DNA of 64,000 nucleotides. Source: Mesotaenium endlicherianum (Eukaryota; Streptophyta; Zygnematophyceae; Zygnematales; Mesotaeniaceae). The stretch covers positions 136,624 through 200,623 of the forward strand of contig WELA01002119.1 in assembly GCA_009602735.1 (NCBI GenBank). Reading direction: 5' to 3'. Each line of letters begins with the position of its first letter. The stretch's first letter is position 1. Made by a program: the position numbers and the translations under genes. Of the stretch, positions 34,990 to 48,266 are shown in pieces. The notes below the pieces were generated by a model. The model was not told the origin of the DNA. It saw only the letters and a list, made by a program, of their open reading frames with translations, and did not search any database.

Positions 34990-36060
34990 GTAATGAACAG
35001 AAGCACATCCCGAGGCCCAATTTCACATTAGATTGTATCATAAGTGTCATGTTTGTATTGCATATGATCACTCATAATTTGGTTTATTTCACACACTTTA
35101 AGGTTGACTTCACACACTTAAGGTCCGCTTCGCTTGTCGCGTCTACGAGGCAATAAATAATGAATAGGCACGTGGTACACAAGCATGAATGGCATGAATA
35201 AGGACATTACCTAGTAAGCATCCACATATAAGTTGGTCAATGGAGGTTGGCTAAACATAGTGAATTGAGCTCGCTGTTTATTTGATGAAATTTGGTGTAA
35301 GAAGTTGGTATCTTTTTGGATGTATTTATTTGGTTGACTAAAACTTGTGACGTTCAAATGCACATCCAAAAATTCAATTTAATTCCAGTTTGTATCATAA
35401 GTGTTATGTATGTATTGCATATGATCAAGCATAATTTTGTTGATTTTACACTTTTTAAAGTGGAACTTCACACACTAAAGGTCCACTTTGGTTGTCGCGT
35501 CTACGAGGCAATAAATAATGAATAGGCACGCGGGACCCAAGAATCAATGGCATCAATAAGGACATGACTAGTAAGCATCCAGATATAAGTTGGTCACTGG
35601 AGTGTTGGCTAGACATAGTCAATTGAGCTCGCCGTCTTTTCGATGAAATTTTGTGTAAGAAGTCGGTATGTGTGTGGATATATCTATTTGGTTCACTGTG
35701 AATTGTGTTGAACGAATGCACATCCACGCACACAATTTTATTCCAGGTTGTATCGTAAGTGTTATGCACATATTGCATATGATCATGCACAATTTTGTTG
35801 ATTTCACACACTTGAGGTCCACTTTGGTTGTCGCCTCTACGAGGCAATAAATAATGAATAAGCACGTGGGACCGAAGAATGTATGGCATGACTAAGGACA
35901 TGACAAGGTAAGCATTCAGATATAAGTTGGTGAGTTGAAATAGGTGAACTAGTCAACTGAGGTTTGCTGTCTTTTCGACAAAATTTGGTGTTGTAACTGA
36001 AGTAAATATGTGGATGTATATTGTTGGTTGGTGATTAATGCTAATCAATGAATGTGGATC
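34990..36060. repeat. Tandem repeats of about 340-360 bp, three copies plus a partial fourth
   Basis: The landmark CTACGAGGCAATAAATAATGA recurs near 35143, 35501 and 35837 (spacings about 358 and 336 bp). Each unit also has TGTATC.TAAGTG.TATG, a GCATATGATCA block and a CAATTGAGCTCGC-type block. The partial fourth copy fades into the 3' flank of the KDZ transposase gene. Copies differ by substitutions and small indels, so the array is not recent. Confidence 0.85.
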
Positions 36061-36264
36061 CCAAGAATCAGCTTTGCTCCAAGTCGTATTATCAATCTCA
36101 TATATGTAAGGCATGCAATAAAATGAATATAGTTTGATTGTATTGCAGAAAGAAAAATGCATAAGTAACTTATGAAAATGTAATAGCAAAAGTTGTAGAA
36201 TACATTGGTGCTAAATTGTGAAGTTAGAGAGAACATATATACACGCTTCCTCGCCTTCTACGCG

Positions 36265-39200
36265 CTAACATGCATCCTCCTCGTTGTCACTACCTTCTTC
36301 CTCCACAAACATCTCTTCCTCGCCAGCTATAATGACCTCAATGGGTTCATCACAATCTTCAACCATGATGTCATTGTCACATGTTACACCTAGAACGGTG
36401 CATGCTCTCACGGCTGCAGCGTAATTGGCTTTCACCACAGCCAGACGTGCAGAAACGAGGAACGAGATTCCAGCAGCACGAGTTGCTGTCATATCGTGAG
36501 TGCCATCACTTTGCACCTCATCAAGTCTCCTGTGCAAGGCAGTCATCTGATTGACACCCAATTCAAGAGTACGCTTAACCTCCTCTTGCACTAGCGAGAC
36601 TTCCTCTACCCCTCTAGCTACATCTGCTTCTGCTCTCTTATATTGAGCTTGCAACTTTCTCTCAGGTTCATCCCTTGAAGAAAGCAGACCGTCCTCATCC
36701 CAAGGGTGCTTTCCTTCACAAAGCTTAGCAAACTCCCAAGTCTGTAGAGAGAGAGGGGATTCGTCGAGGCCTAGTCAAGCAAGACGCGCATCGCAATGAA
36801 GTATCGTGCCTGTCCCACTCCTTGAGGCTTGCAAACACCTCCCCAAGTTCAGACCTTAGTCTAGACGCTTTTCTCAGCAACCTTGTCCTCTCTTGAGGTC
36901 TATCTGAACCCATGCACTCTACCAAATGCCTAGTAGACAGTAGCTCAAAGGAGAGCTCTTCAATCTTAGCCATTGCAATGTTCATCTCATGACTTTGAAG
37001 CAACTCAGAATTGACGTGAAGAACATGAGATGCTTTTCCCCAACGCACAACCTTCCCATCAGGTCCTACCCCTATGTCCTTCTCATGTTGTGCCTCAAGA
37101 ACTTTCAGTTTCTCCTCTACTTTTGCTGCATGTTCTACATCAAACTTGCCAAAATCCTTGGATGCACTCTGACCAAATATCAACTTAGGGGCTAGTAACT
37201 TGCACCTTGCTTGCTCCTTGATGACTTCCAATTGCAGAACAAGTTGTACATACTTCATTGTCCACAATGCCACTGGTGGCAGTTGAGGACGTGGCTCTCT
37301 CGTGAAATCCTACACAAAAGCACAAAACGAAACATGTGAGGTAAAGGAATAATAGTAGAATAGCAACAGCCTGCTGCAATACCTTGCCCGCAGGAATAAC
37401 AAATCAGAAGTACAACAAATAATTGACAATAACAACTGGCCTCATCCGTAGCACGCCACCAATAAAAACAAGCAACGACTACAGGCAAAAAGATGCAGCA
37501 GAGTGAGTGGGGAGAGGGCGCAGCTTGCAGCAGAGTGCTCATGAAGAAAACAGACACGCAGCAGTCCACAAATAAAATAACAAAAGGCAGGTGACCGAGG
37601 TTGACAACAAATGCATAAAAACAACAAGTACAAACAACAGCTGACAACAAACAGTGACCTGCAAGAAGCTGCCCGACAAATGGGGGGCAAAATGAAACAA
37701 CAGTTCAACAAAAAGGACAATAAAGCAACCTGCAACAGGCTGCTCCACAACAAGGATAAAAGCAGCACACCCCTGTAGACCACAAAAAAGACAAGATGCA
37801 AGGGCTCTCGACAGCTGCAATACACCAGCAAGATATGTCAACAGCAAGATCGCAAGCAATAGGATGCAAGAGCCTGCCCAAAAAAAGGGACAGCCTAAAA
37901 CAGGCTGCTAAGAAAAATGGAGATCAAAATAAGGGGACAACCTAAAGCAGGCTGCTAAAAAATAACAAACCCAAAACAAGGGGACAACCATAAGCAGGCT
38001 GATGAGCTAAAATGCCCAGCAGCAGGCAGCAGCGGAAAAGGAATAATGCAGGTGGCGAGCGGCTGATGACAAATGCACCTCGCAGAAGGGTGATAATAGA
38101 GACGAACAGAGGCAAAAGAGCCAACAAAATGCCCAAAAAGCGGGGGCGGCCCAAAGCACGCTGCTTAAAAACAAGAGACTCAGCAGCAGCGAGTAGCAGA
38201 TTTGAAAAATAGGACGAGTAGAGGGGCTGCAGACAGATGCATCGCACCGTATCTGTCTCATATTTGAGGTCGCTATGTGGCATGAGCTACTGCCACCTGG
38301 CAACCCAAAATGGCACCAGCAAGCATTTAAATGCTGCCAGCTGAATATTAAGAACCCTACAATGCCTGCTTGAGGGTTGAAGCAGGTTCAGACAAGCATC
38401 AAAGCCCAACTCACTAGACTTCGTAGAGAAAATCCCTGCTGTCCAACAGTAGTAAGCTACTCCTAAACTTCCTTGCACTCTCACACATGCACAAGTTGCA
38501 CAGAAGAAATCAAAGAAGCGATTGCATGAGTAGTAACCATACCTTATCCAGGTCATGTCTAGCAGCCTCCGCCTCTTTCTTAATTTCAGCCATCACTTCC
38601 TCGCCTTTGACGACTTGCGCTTTAGCTCGGGCACTCATGTCAATGAGAAATTGAGGAAACGCTGCAGCTCTTGTCTCATTCCAGATCTCAATCAAGATTC
38701 CTATGAAATCATGGCGGCATGCTTTAGTACGATATTGAAGCAAGGCTCCATACTTCCCTAGGAAGGCCCAAAGTTGCTCATGAGGTTCACCTGTACCTCT
38801 ACCTGCTCCCTCGAACTGCCTCACCGTATTTCGACTCTGGCACTTCTTGTTGTGTGCAAGCTGATGCCATGTAGGAAGTAAGAATTTTAGAATTTCAGCC
38901 TTCAACACCGCCTTCAACACAGGATCGTCCTGCCTAGCAAGCCGGTTGGCGAAGTGCACTTTGTACCTACATGCTAAGTCGTACCAGAAGAACAAAACCG
39001 GAATGCCATTTTGGCGGATAATAACATCTAGTAGCTGAGTCATGTAACCGTATCTTTCTCCTGTAAAGCAATTTGATGCTACAATGACAAATCCATGGCG
39101 ACACACTACAGCCCCTAGCGCAGTGATTGAATACTTCTGTGAAGTTCTTGCAAGTGCTCGATCAGCATTGAAGTTGCTGCATAGGTCATCACCTGCCAAC

Positions 39201-41456
39201 AAACAATAAAATAATAAATTCAAAAGCATAATGAATGACCTGATGATATTAAGTAAGGGTGCCATAGGCTGCCCGAAAAGGGGGGCCAACCTAAGGGTAA
39301 ATAACAAGAAGAATGAAGCCCACAAGCACACAATTTCAGGAAAAGAAAGGACAGGTAGCGAGGGCTGTAGACAGATGCAGCTCGCTAACATGATATGACA
39401 GCAGCAACGTTTGCAAGCAAGGATGCAATAGCCTAATAAAAAACTGGGGGCAGCCTATAGTGTTGTACTCACAAAAATGAGATTACAGCAACCTGCAGCA
39501 TGCCGCTCAACAACACGTAGAACAGGTAGGCAAGCAGTAACTTGCAGCAAGAAGAAAAAGAGAGGTGTCATGGGGCTGCAGACACATGTAAGGCATCACA
39601 ACACAAAGAAAAACAGGTAGGCAAGTAGTAACTTGATATAGGAAGAAATAGAGTGTATTTTGGGGCAGCTAACAGATGCAAAGCATCTCAAGTGTTGACA
39701 ACAGTGCTGACCACAAGCAACAGATTGTACAAAGCTGGCCAAGAAGAAAGAGCAGCCTAAAGCAGGGGAGTAGACAACAAGAAGTCCACCACCAGCCAGC
39801 ACACAGGTGGCAAGGGACGACGAGGGACAACAAGCAGGACAAAAAAACAGACAGGTGGCATGGGGCTGCAGACAAATGCAAAGCATCGACTATTGTTTAA
39901 AACAGCAACAATGACAAGCAACAGAGTGCCATAGGCTGACCCATAAGAGGCTGGCCTATAAGTCAAGGCAACCTTAAGAAAGCTACTTAATAAAATGAAA
40001 ATTCCTTCCACCTACAGCAGGCTGCCTGAAACAACAGGTAACAGACAACAGGTGACAGCGGCTGCAAGAGGCCAAAACAACAAGTAACAGACAACAGGTG
40101 ACAGCGGCTGACAAGTGTCTGTAGCTTCTGCAAGGCTGCCCAACAACAACAGGCTACAACCACATGCAAAAGGCTATGCAGGATGATCAAAGAGGAAACA
40201 TCCGCCACAAAGGTGCACGCAAGCAGAGACTAGCACCACCCTGCAACAGAAAGTACCATACAAACACATATGCAACTAATTCTTTTACTATGTAGGGCAA
40301 AGCATGTACCTGCGTCGCAATTTGCAGACTTGAGTTCCAAGAACTCCCGCGTGCTCTCTTCCGAAAGAAGACGCTTAGTTATGCGTGGGGCGATGGCTTG
40401 AGATGCTCTGCCTGCTGCTAGTAGTGATGTCATCTTGAAACAGAGATCTCCATACGCCGAGTGCAGAGGATATCGAGCACTCAGGATACCCTTGCTGGCA
40501 TCAATCAGTGTTCCAGCCTTATGACAACCACCGCAATTTCCAAGTAAGCCCTCATCAAATGCACGCACGCCTAAGTACTCCATGTCACGTAGGCGGTGCA
40601 GAACAAGTCCCCACTCTTCTGAAGCCTTGCCAAGTAGCTTTCTAAACCTATCGCTTGTAATGACAGGAACTGAGGCATCACGAGAATGTGAACTATGGAT
40701 CATTCTTATGCTCTCACAAAAGGCCTGGAGAGATAACTTGGGCACATGACGTTGAAGAACAGCAAGCAGATTCAGCAGCTTGACATGTATCCAAACCGCT
40801 ATTTGATTGAAAGGCACTTGATGCAGATTCAAGGCCCATGTGGGACTACTAGGAAATGCGCCTACGACATAAGGATGTGGGTGAAAGTGACGTGTGCAAG
40901 GCTTGCAAAGCCAAATTGGTATGTCTAAATGAAAAGCAGCCTCCTCGGTGATGTATATCACCTTAACACTCTCATACTGTGTAAGCAATTCGAGTTCCCT
41001 GGTGTTACAACTTGGGCACATTGGCTCATATGCACCTAAAAGATCAGTCAATCCTTTCCTGTGGTCCCCGATGAAGGTGGCAGAAAGAGCTGATAGGTGT
41101 GGGCTAAAGTCTATAGCTAAATCCACCAGCTCAGTTCTCACGCTTGCCCAGTTAGCTTCTTGCTGCTCATTGTATCGTTCACCTCTACTCTGATCACTAT
41201 GCCTCTGGGTACAAGGTAGTGTAGAGTGTAACAAGGACACATTGCCTACGTCAAAGACATCCTCACCTTGCACAATATCAGTGTTAAAATCACGAGCATC
41301 TCTTTCCTCAGTGGACTCCGCCGCTTGTTTTCGAGATACTGAGTGGTACGATGTGCTGGGTTGCGGAATTGGACGAGGGCCAAACCCTTTGTACCGATTC
41401 TTGGGCAATTTTACAGAAGGTAAGTTGTTGAACCCTTTCGAAAGCAAGCGCTCCAT
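36265..41456 (-). CDS. KDZ-family DNA transposase, four-exon model
   Basis: Exons: 41456-40310, 39192-38543, 37309-36839 and 36741-36265. Phases match; the exon 3 donor (GTGTTT) is weak and is the least certain point. The product would be about 914 aa. Exon 1 has a CPSC/CKPC zinc-binding pair with an HFHPHP stretch, as in the N-terminal CxC domain. Exon 2 has the KDZ core: DDLCSNFNADRAL, ALGAVVCRHGFVI, TGERYGY, FFWYDLACRYKVHF, LPTWHQLAHNKKCQ and GAGRGTGEPHEQLW. Exons 3-4 are Glu/Arg-rich, probably helical, ending in an acidic tail. KDZ (Kyakuja-Dileera-Zisupton) transposases move DNA by a cut-and-paste-type reaction (family knowledge). No stop interrupts the modelled exons, so the gene may be intact. 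Terminal inverted repeats were not located. Confidence 0.85.
37310..38542 (-). repeat. KDZ intron 2 filled with degenerate repeats
   Basis: A block close to CCTAAAGCAGGCTGCT (plus strand) recurs about every 40-60 bp near 37660, 37728, 37893, 37940, 37990 and 38151. A copy of GGGGCTGCAGACAGATGCA lies at 38224. The same blocks appear in intron 1 of the gene. Confidence 0.75.
39193..40309 (-). repeat. KDZ intron 1 filled with the same degenerate repeats
   Basis: GGGGCTGCAGACAGATGCAA-like copies lie near 39361, 39571, 39662 and 39862. AGCAGGCTGC-like copies occur near 39750 and 40015, and the phrase CAACAGGTAACAGACAACAGG is duplicated near 40035 and 40080. None of these blocks is in the coding exons. 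Confidence 0.75.
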
Positions 41457-42853
41457 TATCTTTGACTATGATACTCACACCAATGGTCCAAAATCTCAAT
41501 GCCCACGTCCTACTACCTTACTGTTCATGGATGTGTGCATTATACATCCTCCATTCATAAAAGCACCAACAGGCTACGACATGGGCACAGTATGGGAGTA
41601 AGCTAGGGAGCGAAGACCTGAAAGTGCGTGAAACCGACTTTCAGGCCAATACACCTCTCCCTCTTACTTTCTATGCTGTACCTGCAACACAGAAGAAGCA
41701 TAATAAAACATTCAAACGTATAAAACGTGTTAAAACAAGGTCAAGTGGAGATTATGCTTGTCAGGAAAGAGGGTATGCTAGAGGACATGAGGGACCAATT
41801 GTCGCAGCATCAGAGCTGTCGAAAGCATGCCAGAACGTGCCTGCAATGAGAACACGAGCAGCAGCAGACAGTTGCCCCCCACCACCTTCACTAATGGGCA
41901 CCACCACGCCTGGTACAGCATGTGAATATTGACAGGTGTCGGCGCAGCATGCCCGTCGCAAGGTCGGAGGCAGCAGCAGCCGCCCCTCCTTCTCACCAAG
42001 TCCAGGCACGTAGCAGCAAGTTGTTGAAGCCTGCTGCAACATTAAACCAACGGCAAGTAGCTTGGCAGGCTGCCGACACCCGCATGCTACACGAGGGCGC
42101 CAGCAGGCCTGCTGCAACATAGCAGCCCCAGAACAACAACGAGAGGCTAGCTGGCAGCACACATGGTGCAAACAGAGACCAGTGGTGGTAAGGTAACGAG
42201 TAGCACAGAGATGAGCTCACTCGGCATCACATTTTGCTTGCGGCAGTAATGGGCCAAGCCCGACAACAAGGCCAGCTACGCACGCAAGAGTAGCGCAAGG
42301 AGGAGAAGGAGCGGTAGGAGGAGCAGCAGGACAAGAACAAGGGGAAAAAGGAGGAGAGAAGGAGGAGGTGGAGGAGGAGAAGCAGGGGAGAAGAAAGATA
42401 CATCCAGCTGGCACTGAGGTCACCCCTAACCCCTTGGCCGCCCCATTCCTGCCTCCCTCCCTCCCTGTCTCTCGTTTCTGTCACAAACACACACATGCAC
42501 GACGACGGAGGAGCACGCAGCTACACACCTGCAAGATGGCGGAGGAGCATAAGGTGAAGCACAGGTGGCGCATGGAGCCAAGCCCGGCATCGCAGCAGAG
42601 GCACAGCAAGATGGGCGACACAGGGATCTAGAAGCAGTTGTTGACGCCACCAGTAGCAAGGGCACTAGAACCACATGCGCAATCGGGCTGGCCTCAAAGG
42701 TTGCCACAAACTCGCAATCCTGCAGCAGTATTGAGATGGACTGCAGCAGCTGGTTGCGCACGACGGGTTGATGATGTGCGCGTTGCTGAAGCGCGTCACC
42801 AGTAACGTCCCCCTGCCAGTGTAAGACACCGCGAAAGAGGGTCAGAGAAGAAG
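41457..42853. other. Between KDZ gene and element B; no gene firmly identified
   Basis: Holds AGCAGGCCTGCTGC-type palindromic pieces near 42020-42120, similar to the KDZ intron repeats, and a purine run (42295-42395). A minus-strand segment around 42820-42640 stays open after an acceptor and contains VVRNQLLQSISILLQDCEFV. It looks coding, but I do not recognise it. Confidence 0.4.
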
Positions 42854-42858
42854 GGAGG

Positions 42859-43361
42859 TGTAGTGATTTGAGTTATTATATATTAGTTTGCATATATTTT
42901 AATGTTTTCAAATATATTTGGAGTAGTATTGTGTGGAGTCAAGTGTGAATAGGTACTCTAGTAACTTGGTTCATGTCCTTTGAACCTTCCAAGGCATTTT
43001 CGAAGTTTGAGGAAAGACCTAGAAGAACTCCATGTGGCAAAAGTCAAATGTGCCATTTTTAGGTCAAAAGGACATGTGTACATTATTCTAGAAAGAGGTG
43101 GCAAGTTTTGGGATGTGTTGGGTGCCAACACATCAACATACACTTTCCTAGAAATTACTTATGTAGCAAGTATATAAACAAGAGCTAGAACATAGAAAGA
43201 CATTCCAGAATCACTCTTGTACTTGCCAAAATCCAGAAATATATTAACTTTCAAGAAGCCATCTCTCTTTCAAGAAGCTACCACTTGTGTTCAAAGATCC
43301 TTGTCTTGAATAGATAAAGTATTCTGTTTTACTAAGTACTTTATCTATCTGTTTCACTACA
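42859..43361 (+). repeat. Element B 5' LTR
   Basis: 503 bp, about 99% identical to the 3' LTR. Its solo relative lies reversed at 30062-30564. Confidence 0.95.
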
Positions 43362-43398
43362 GTGGTATCGGAGCTAGGCACTTTGGTAGCACAAGAAG

Positions 43399-44679
43399 AT
43401 GGCCGATCCTCAAGACCAACAGCAAGCTTTCGAAGGAAGCCCTTCCTCTCCAAGACACCCTCCTCCAGCGCCGATGGGAGAGCCCACTCAAGAAAATCTG
43501 CAACAACAAGAAGCACCACAAGGAGGAGCACACCCTCCTCCAGCGTCGATGGGAGAGCCTACTCAAGGAAATCTCCAACAACAAGAAGCACCACAAGGAG
43601 GAGCACCGTCAAATCCCGTGGCAGCCGCTATAGCAAAGTTGACCCCACCACAAGGAGTTCCCGCAAATGAGTGGGCAGCCTTCCTAATGACCGTCCACAA
43701 CCAAGTGGGCTTGGCCACCTATGAAGCAACCGTGCAAGCGTCAAGAGAAGCTATGGCTGCCATGGTTGCCCCTATTGCGAGCAATGCTCAAAATCCAGCC
43801 CCGGCTCAAGCGCCTCCACAAGAGCCAACGAGAGCAAGGAAACTCATCAAGCCCGGCAAACCCGACACTTTCAACCCCGGGAAAGGTGCCAACCTGAATT
43901 TATGGCTCTACCAAGTGGAGACGTACCTCGCATTCCTTGAAGTACCCGAGGAGGACTACGTTCCCTTTGCCGTTACCTTACTTAGAGGAGCAGCAACATC
44001 ATGGTGGCGTAACTATCAAGCGGCTATATATCAAGCTATGGCGCACCCCATGCTCGGCCAAGAGCCCCCACCATCATATGCAAGATGGGCAGATTTTCGT
44101 GAGGCCCTCAAGAAGCAATTCATGCCCATCAATGCGGAGAAGATTGCCCGAGGAAAGCTCCACCATCTCAAGCAAACGACGTCCGTTCAAGAGTATACAT
44201 CCAGATTTCACGCCCTCACTCTTGAGATCCCCAACATGTCTCTCGAGGAGAAGATTGACCGCTACATCTTTGGCCTCAAACCCAAGGTGGCAAAGGAAGT
44301 GGAGTTACGCGACTTGACGGACTTCTCAAAGATCATTGAAGTGGCCCAAAAGGTGGATACCTTGGATTTCAAGCACTCCGTGCCTTCATCTTCACGGGTA
44401 CCGACGACGCGGGTGTACGCAGCCCCTTCCACATCCGAATCTGGACCCACACCCATGGAAATCGGAGTTATTAAAAGGGACCCCGCGGCTGCCCGGAAGA
44501 GTGGAAGACCCTCCAATGACACTTATGATGCAAGAAACCAGCAAGGAGTGAAAGCAAGACTCTCCCCGGCTGAAAAAGAAGCTCTCATGACGGCTGGACT
44601 ATGCTTTTATTGCAAGGAAAAGGGCCATCGTGCACTTTCATGCCCCAAAAAGTTGTCAAAAAACGGACAGCGCCGGTAG
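43399..44679 (+). CDS. Element B gag
   Basis: 426 residues. A Pro/Gln-rich N-terminus with a near-duplicate of about 60 bp ([16 protein letters not shown] twice), a retrotransposon gag core (about residues 150-300), and one CCHC knuckle [14 protein letters not shown] near the C-terminus. It packages element RNA in cytoplasmic particles (family knowledge). Confidence 0.9.
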   Translation: MADPQDQQQAFEGSPSSPRHPPPAPMGEPTQENLQQQEAPQGGAHPPPASMGEPTQGNLQQQEAPQGGAPSNPVAAAIAKLTPPQGVPANEWAAFLMTVHNQVGLATYEATVQASREAMAAMVAPIASNAQNPAPAQAPPQEPTRARKLIKPGKPDTFNPGKGANLNLWLYQVETYLAFLEVPEEDYVPFAVTLLRGAATSWWRNYQAAIYQAMAHPMLGQEPPPSYARWADFREALKKQFMPINAEKIARGKLHHLKQTTSVQEYTSRFHALTLEIPNMSLEEKIDRYIFGLKPKVAKEVELRDLTDFSKIIEVAQKVDTLDFKHSVPSSSRVPTTRVYAAPSTSESGPTPMEIGVIKRDPAAARKSGRPSNDTYDARNQQGVKARLSPAEKEALMTAGLCFYCKEKGHRALSCPKKLSKNGQRR

Positions 44680-47600
44680 GCCAGGAGCCTACCACCCCAA
44701 GACCCACTTCACGAGAAGGCAACACGCCAAGTGAGGTGGAGACCCCCGTTGAAGACGACGTTCCAGCCCCAATGAGTTTGAGAGGTTACCTTGGAGGAGA
44801 GAAGGTCCACATCTTGGTGGATAGCGGAGCTCAAGGCAACTTCATTGCTGCAGATTTTGCCACCAAGCACGGTATTACTATGCGAACTCTTGACCACGAC
44901 GAGGAGATTATGATGCCCGATGGATTCTCCTATACTACCCCTTCCAAGAAGACGTACCCCTTGGCACTCTCTATCAAGTCCTTCAAGGATAGAGTAGTGT
45001 TCTCCCCCATGCAATTGGGCAAGTACGACGTCATCCTAGGGACGCCTTGGTTGACCAAGCACAACCCCCAAGTTGATTGGAGGACCGGTACTATCAAGAT
45101 CAAGAATGACATCACTTCAAGAATCTGTATTTTGCGCGCAATCCAGAATATCCAGACCCAAGACATCCAGAAGCCGGCACACGAGATACTATTGTCCGCC
45201 CTCCAACTCAAGAGACTTGTGAGGAAGGGACACGAGCTTCTTTTGGCCTTGATCACGCCAAAAGACATCAAGAAAGACATCGAGAGTCAAGAAGGCAGCC
45301 CCGTTCCCAAGGAGATACAAGAAGTCTTAGAGGACTACAAAGAAGTGTTCTCCCCGGAATTGCCCAAGGGCCTACCCCCCAAAAGATTCGTAGACCACAA
45401 GATAGAGTTGGAGCCCGGAAGCAAGCCCATCTCTCGGCCTACGTTCAAAATGTCATACACGGAGCTAGACGAAGTCAAGAAGCAAATCAAGGAGCTACTG
45501 GAGCATGGCTTCATTCGACCTAGCAAGTCGCCATTTGGAGCCCCGGTGCTATTTGTCAAGAAGAAAGATGGTACCTTGAGGATGTGTGTGGACTATCGCG
45601 CCCTCAACAAGATCACCATCAAGAATCGATACCCGCTGCCGCGCATGGATGAGCTCATGGACCGGCTGGTTGGAGCCAAGTACTTCACGAAGATTGACTT
45701 ACGGAGCGGCTACCACCAGATTCGCATCGCAGAACCGGACATAGAGAAGACGGCATTCAGGACAAGATATGGACATTTTGAGTTCATGGTCCTGCCATTT
45801 GGACTCACCAACGCGCCAGCAACTTTCATGACTATGATGAACACCATATTTCAGCCCATGTTGGACAGATTTGTGGTGGTATTCATCGATGACATCCTTA
45901 TCTACAGCAAGACCCTTGAAGAGCATGCGAGACACTTGAAAGAAGTCCTTGAAGTATTGAAGCAAAACAAGCTATTTGCGAAGGAGTCAAAGTGCGAGTT
46001 TGCCAAACAAGAAGTGGAGTTCCTAGGTCTCCACGTGACTGCTGATGGCATCAAGATGGACCCCAAGAAGACCACGGTGGTGGAGGAATGGCCAACCCCC
46101 ACGACCAAGAAAGAACTCCAGTCATTCTTGGGATTTGCCAATTGGTACAGAAAATTCATCCAAGGCTTCTCGCACATAGCAGCCCCCCTGACAGATCTAC
46201 TCAAGAAGGACAGGCTATATACATGGACCGAGAAAGAGGAAGAGGCATTTCAAGAGTTAAAGCGAAGATTGACCACATCCCCGGTGCTCACACTCCCAAG
46301 TCCAAACCCAGATTGGCCCTTCCACGTCATCACCGATGCATCTTCCTATGCAATAGGAGCAATCCTGCTTCAAGACCAAGGCAAGGGACTGCAGCTCATC
46401 GCCTACGAGTCAAGAAAGCTAAATCCAGCCGAGCAAAATTATACAACCACGGAGCGAGAGGCATTGGCGATTGTACATGCCTTGAAGGTTTGGCGCTGCT
46501 ACGTTGAAGGACGCAAAATACTGGTCACCACGGACCGCGAGGCGTTAAAGCACCTCCAGACGCAGCCGTATCTCTCAAGGAGACAAGCAAGATGGAGCGG
46601 ATACTTGCAACAATACAACATCACGATTCAGTACCAGCCCGGCAAGACAAACCCGGCTGACCCCCTCTCAAGACTGCAATTAAATGCAGTGATGGTATCC
46701 CTGAAGACAGATCTGGAAGCTCGATTTTCAGCCGCCTATGAAAGAGACCCTTACTACAAGAACGGAGAAGCAGCCTTGGACCCATACAAGAAGCAAGAAG
46801 GCAATTATTGGGTGAGGCAAGATACGGGCCAGAGATGTGTTCCTAATGACATAGACCTCCGGCTCTTGCTTCTACGAGAAGCACACGACAACCCTCTTGG
46901 AGGACACTTTGGAATCCTAAGGACCACGGGCGTTCTAGCTAGGACTTATTGTTGGCCAGGCATGTCTAAGCAAGTCAAGGAGTACTGCAGGAGCTGTGAC
47001 ACATGCCAAAGAATCAAGCCATCATCGCAAAAGGCGGGAGGACTCCTCCAACCACTACCAATCCCCGAAAGACAATGGACGGACATCTCAATGGACCTTA
47101 TCGTGGACTTGCCCGTGACACCTCGAGGCCATAATGCAATACTCACGGTGGTGGACAGACTTACTAAGATGGCTCATTTTATTCCCACGACGACTAAGGC
47201 TACAGCACCACAACTTGCAAGACTCATCTTTGACAACATCTTCCGACTCCATGGACTACCATCAAGAATTGTGTCAGATAGAGACCCAAGATTCACAAGC
47301 CAAATCTGAAAAAATCTCTTCAAGAACTTGGGTACATCGCTGGATCTGTCTACCGCCTACCACCCACAATCAGATGGGCAAACCGAGCGTATGAATCGTA
47401 CTCTAAAGACCTCTCTAAAGGCCTACGTGTCTACTCTGGAGCAAGATTGGGACATGTACTTGACCCCCCTGGAGTTTGCCTACAACAACACTACGCAGGC
47501 CTCTACCCAAGAGTCCCCATTCTTCCTCAACTATGGCTTCCATCCGACCACGCCACTGAGCTTCACGGCTGGCCATGATGAAGTACCTGCAGCCACAGAT

Positions 47601-48266
47601 TTTATGGAGACATTAGAAGCAGCCCTTACAGCAGCGAAGAAAGCTCTACAACACGCGCAAGATGCTCAAGCAAGAGTGGCGAACAGATCCAGAAGAGAAA
47701 TTACGTACAGAGTGGGTGACAACGTGTTACTATCATCCAAGAACATTTCCCTGAACAACAGGCCTGCCGGCAGCAAGTTCTCTCCCAAGTATTTGGGACC
47801 CTTCAAGATTATCCAGCAAGTCAACCCCGTTGCTTTCAAGCTAGAACTTCCCCAGACTATGCACATCGACCCCGTATTCCACGCTTCCCTCTTCAAGCCA
47901 TATGTGCAACCCGACAACAAGTTCCCAGGACGTGTGACAACCCCACCAGCCCCAACAATAGTGGATGATCATTTGGAGTACGAAGTGGAAGACATAGTGG
48001 CTATGAGAAATTTCAGGAGACAGCAGCAATACTTGATCAAGTGGAAAGGATATCCAGATTCGGAGAATAGTTGGGTGGCGGCGCACTACCTTGACAAAGT
48101 TCAGAGAAAGTTGAAGCGCTTCCATGCCGCCAACCCCCATCTTGGACCAGCCCCAAGTCTCTCTACTAGAAGCCCGAAGACTTCAGGGAGGCAGCCTGCC
48201 ACCATCAAGAAGCAGCAGAAGACCCCTTGGAGGCAGCCTGCAAGAACAAGAAAGAGGAAAAATTGA
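44601..48266 (+). pseudogene. Element B pol (PR, RT, RNase H, IN, chromodomain)
   Basis: PR with [11 protein letters not shown] near 44815; RT with FIDDILIYS near 45890; RNase H with [14 protein letters not shown] near 46335; integrase zinc-binding HHCC region near 46880-47020; DDE core with [14 protein letters not shown] near 47097 and IVSDRDPRF near 47270; integrase tail near 47780; chromodomain (YLIKWKGYPDSENSWV) near 48030. The chromodomain targets integration to marked chromatin in chromoviruses. About one break. Confidence 0.9.

Noticed and set aside
35455-35901. 148-codon minus-strand ORF across the tandem repeats
   Set aside because: It stays open because the repeat unit length and sequence recur in frame; it is a by-product of the array and lacks protein features.
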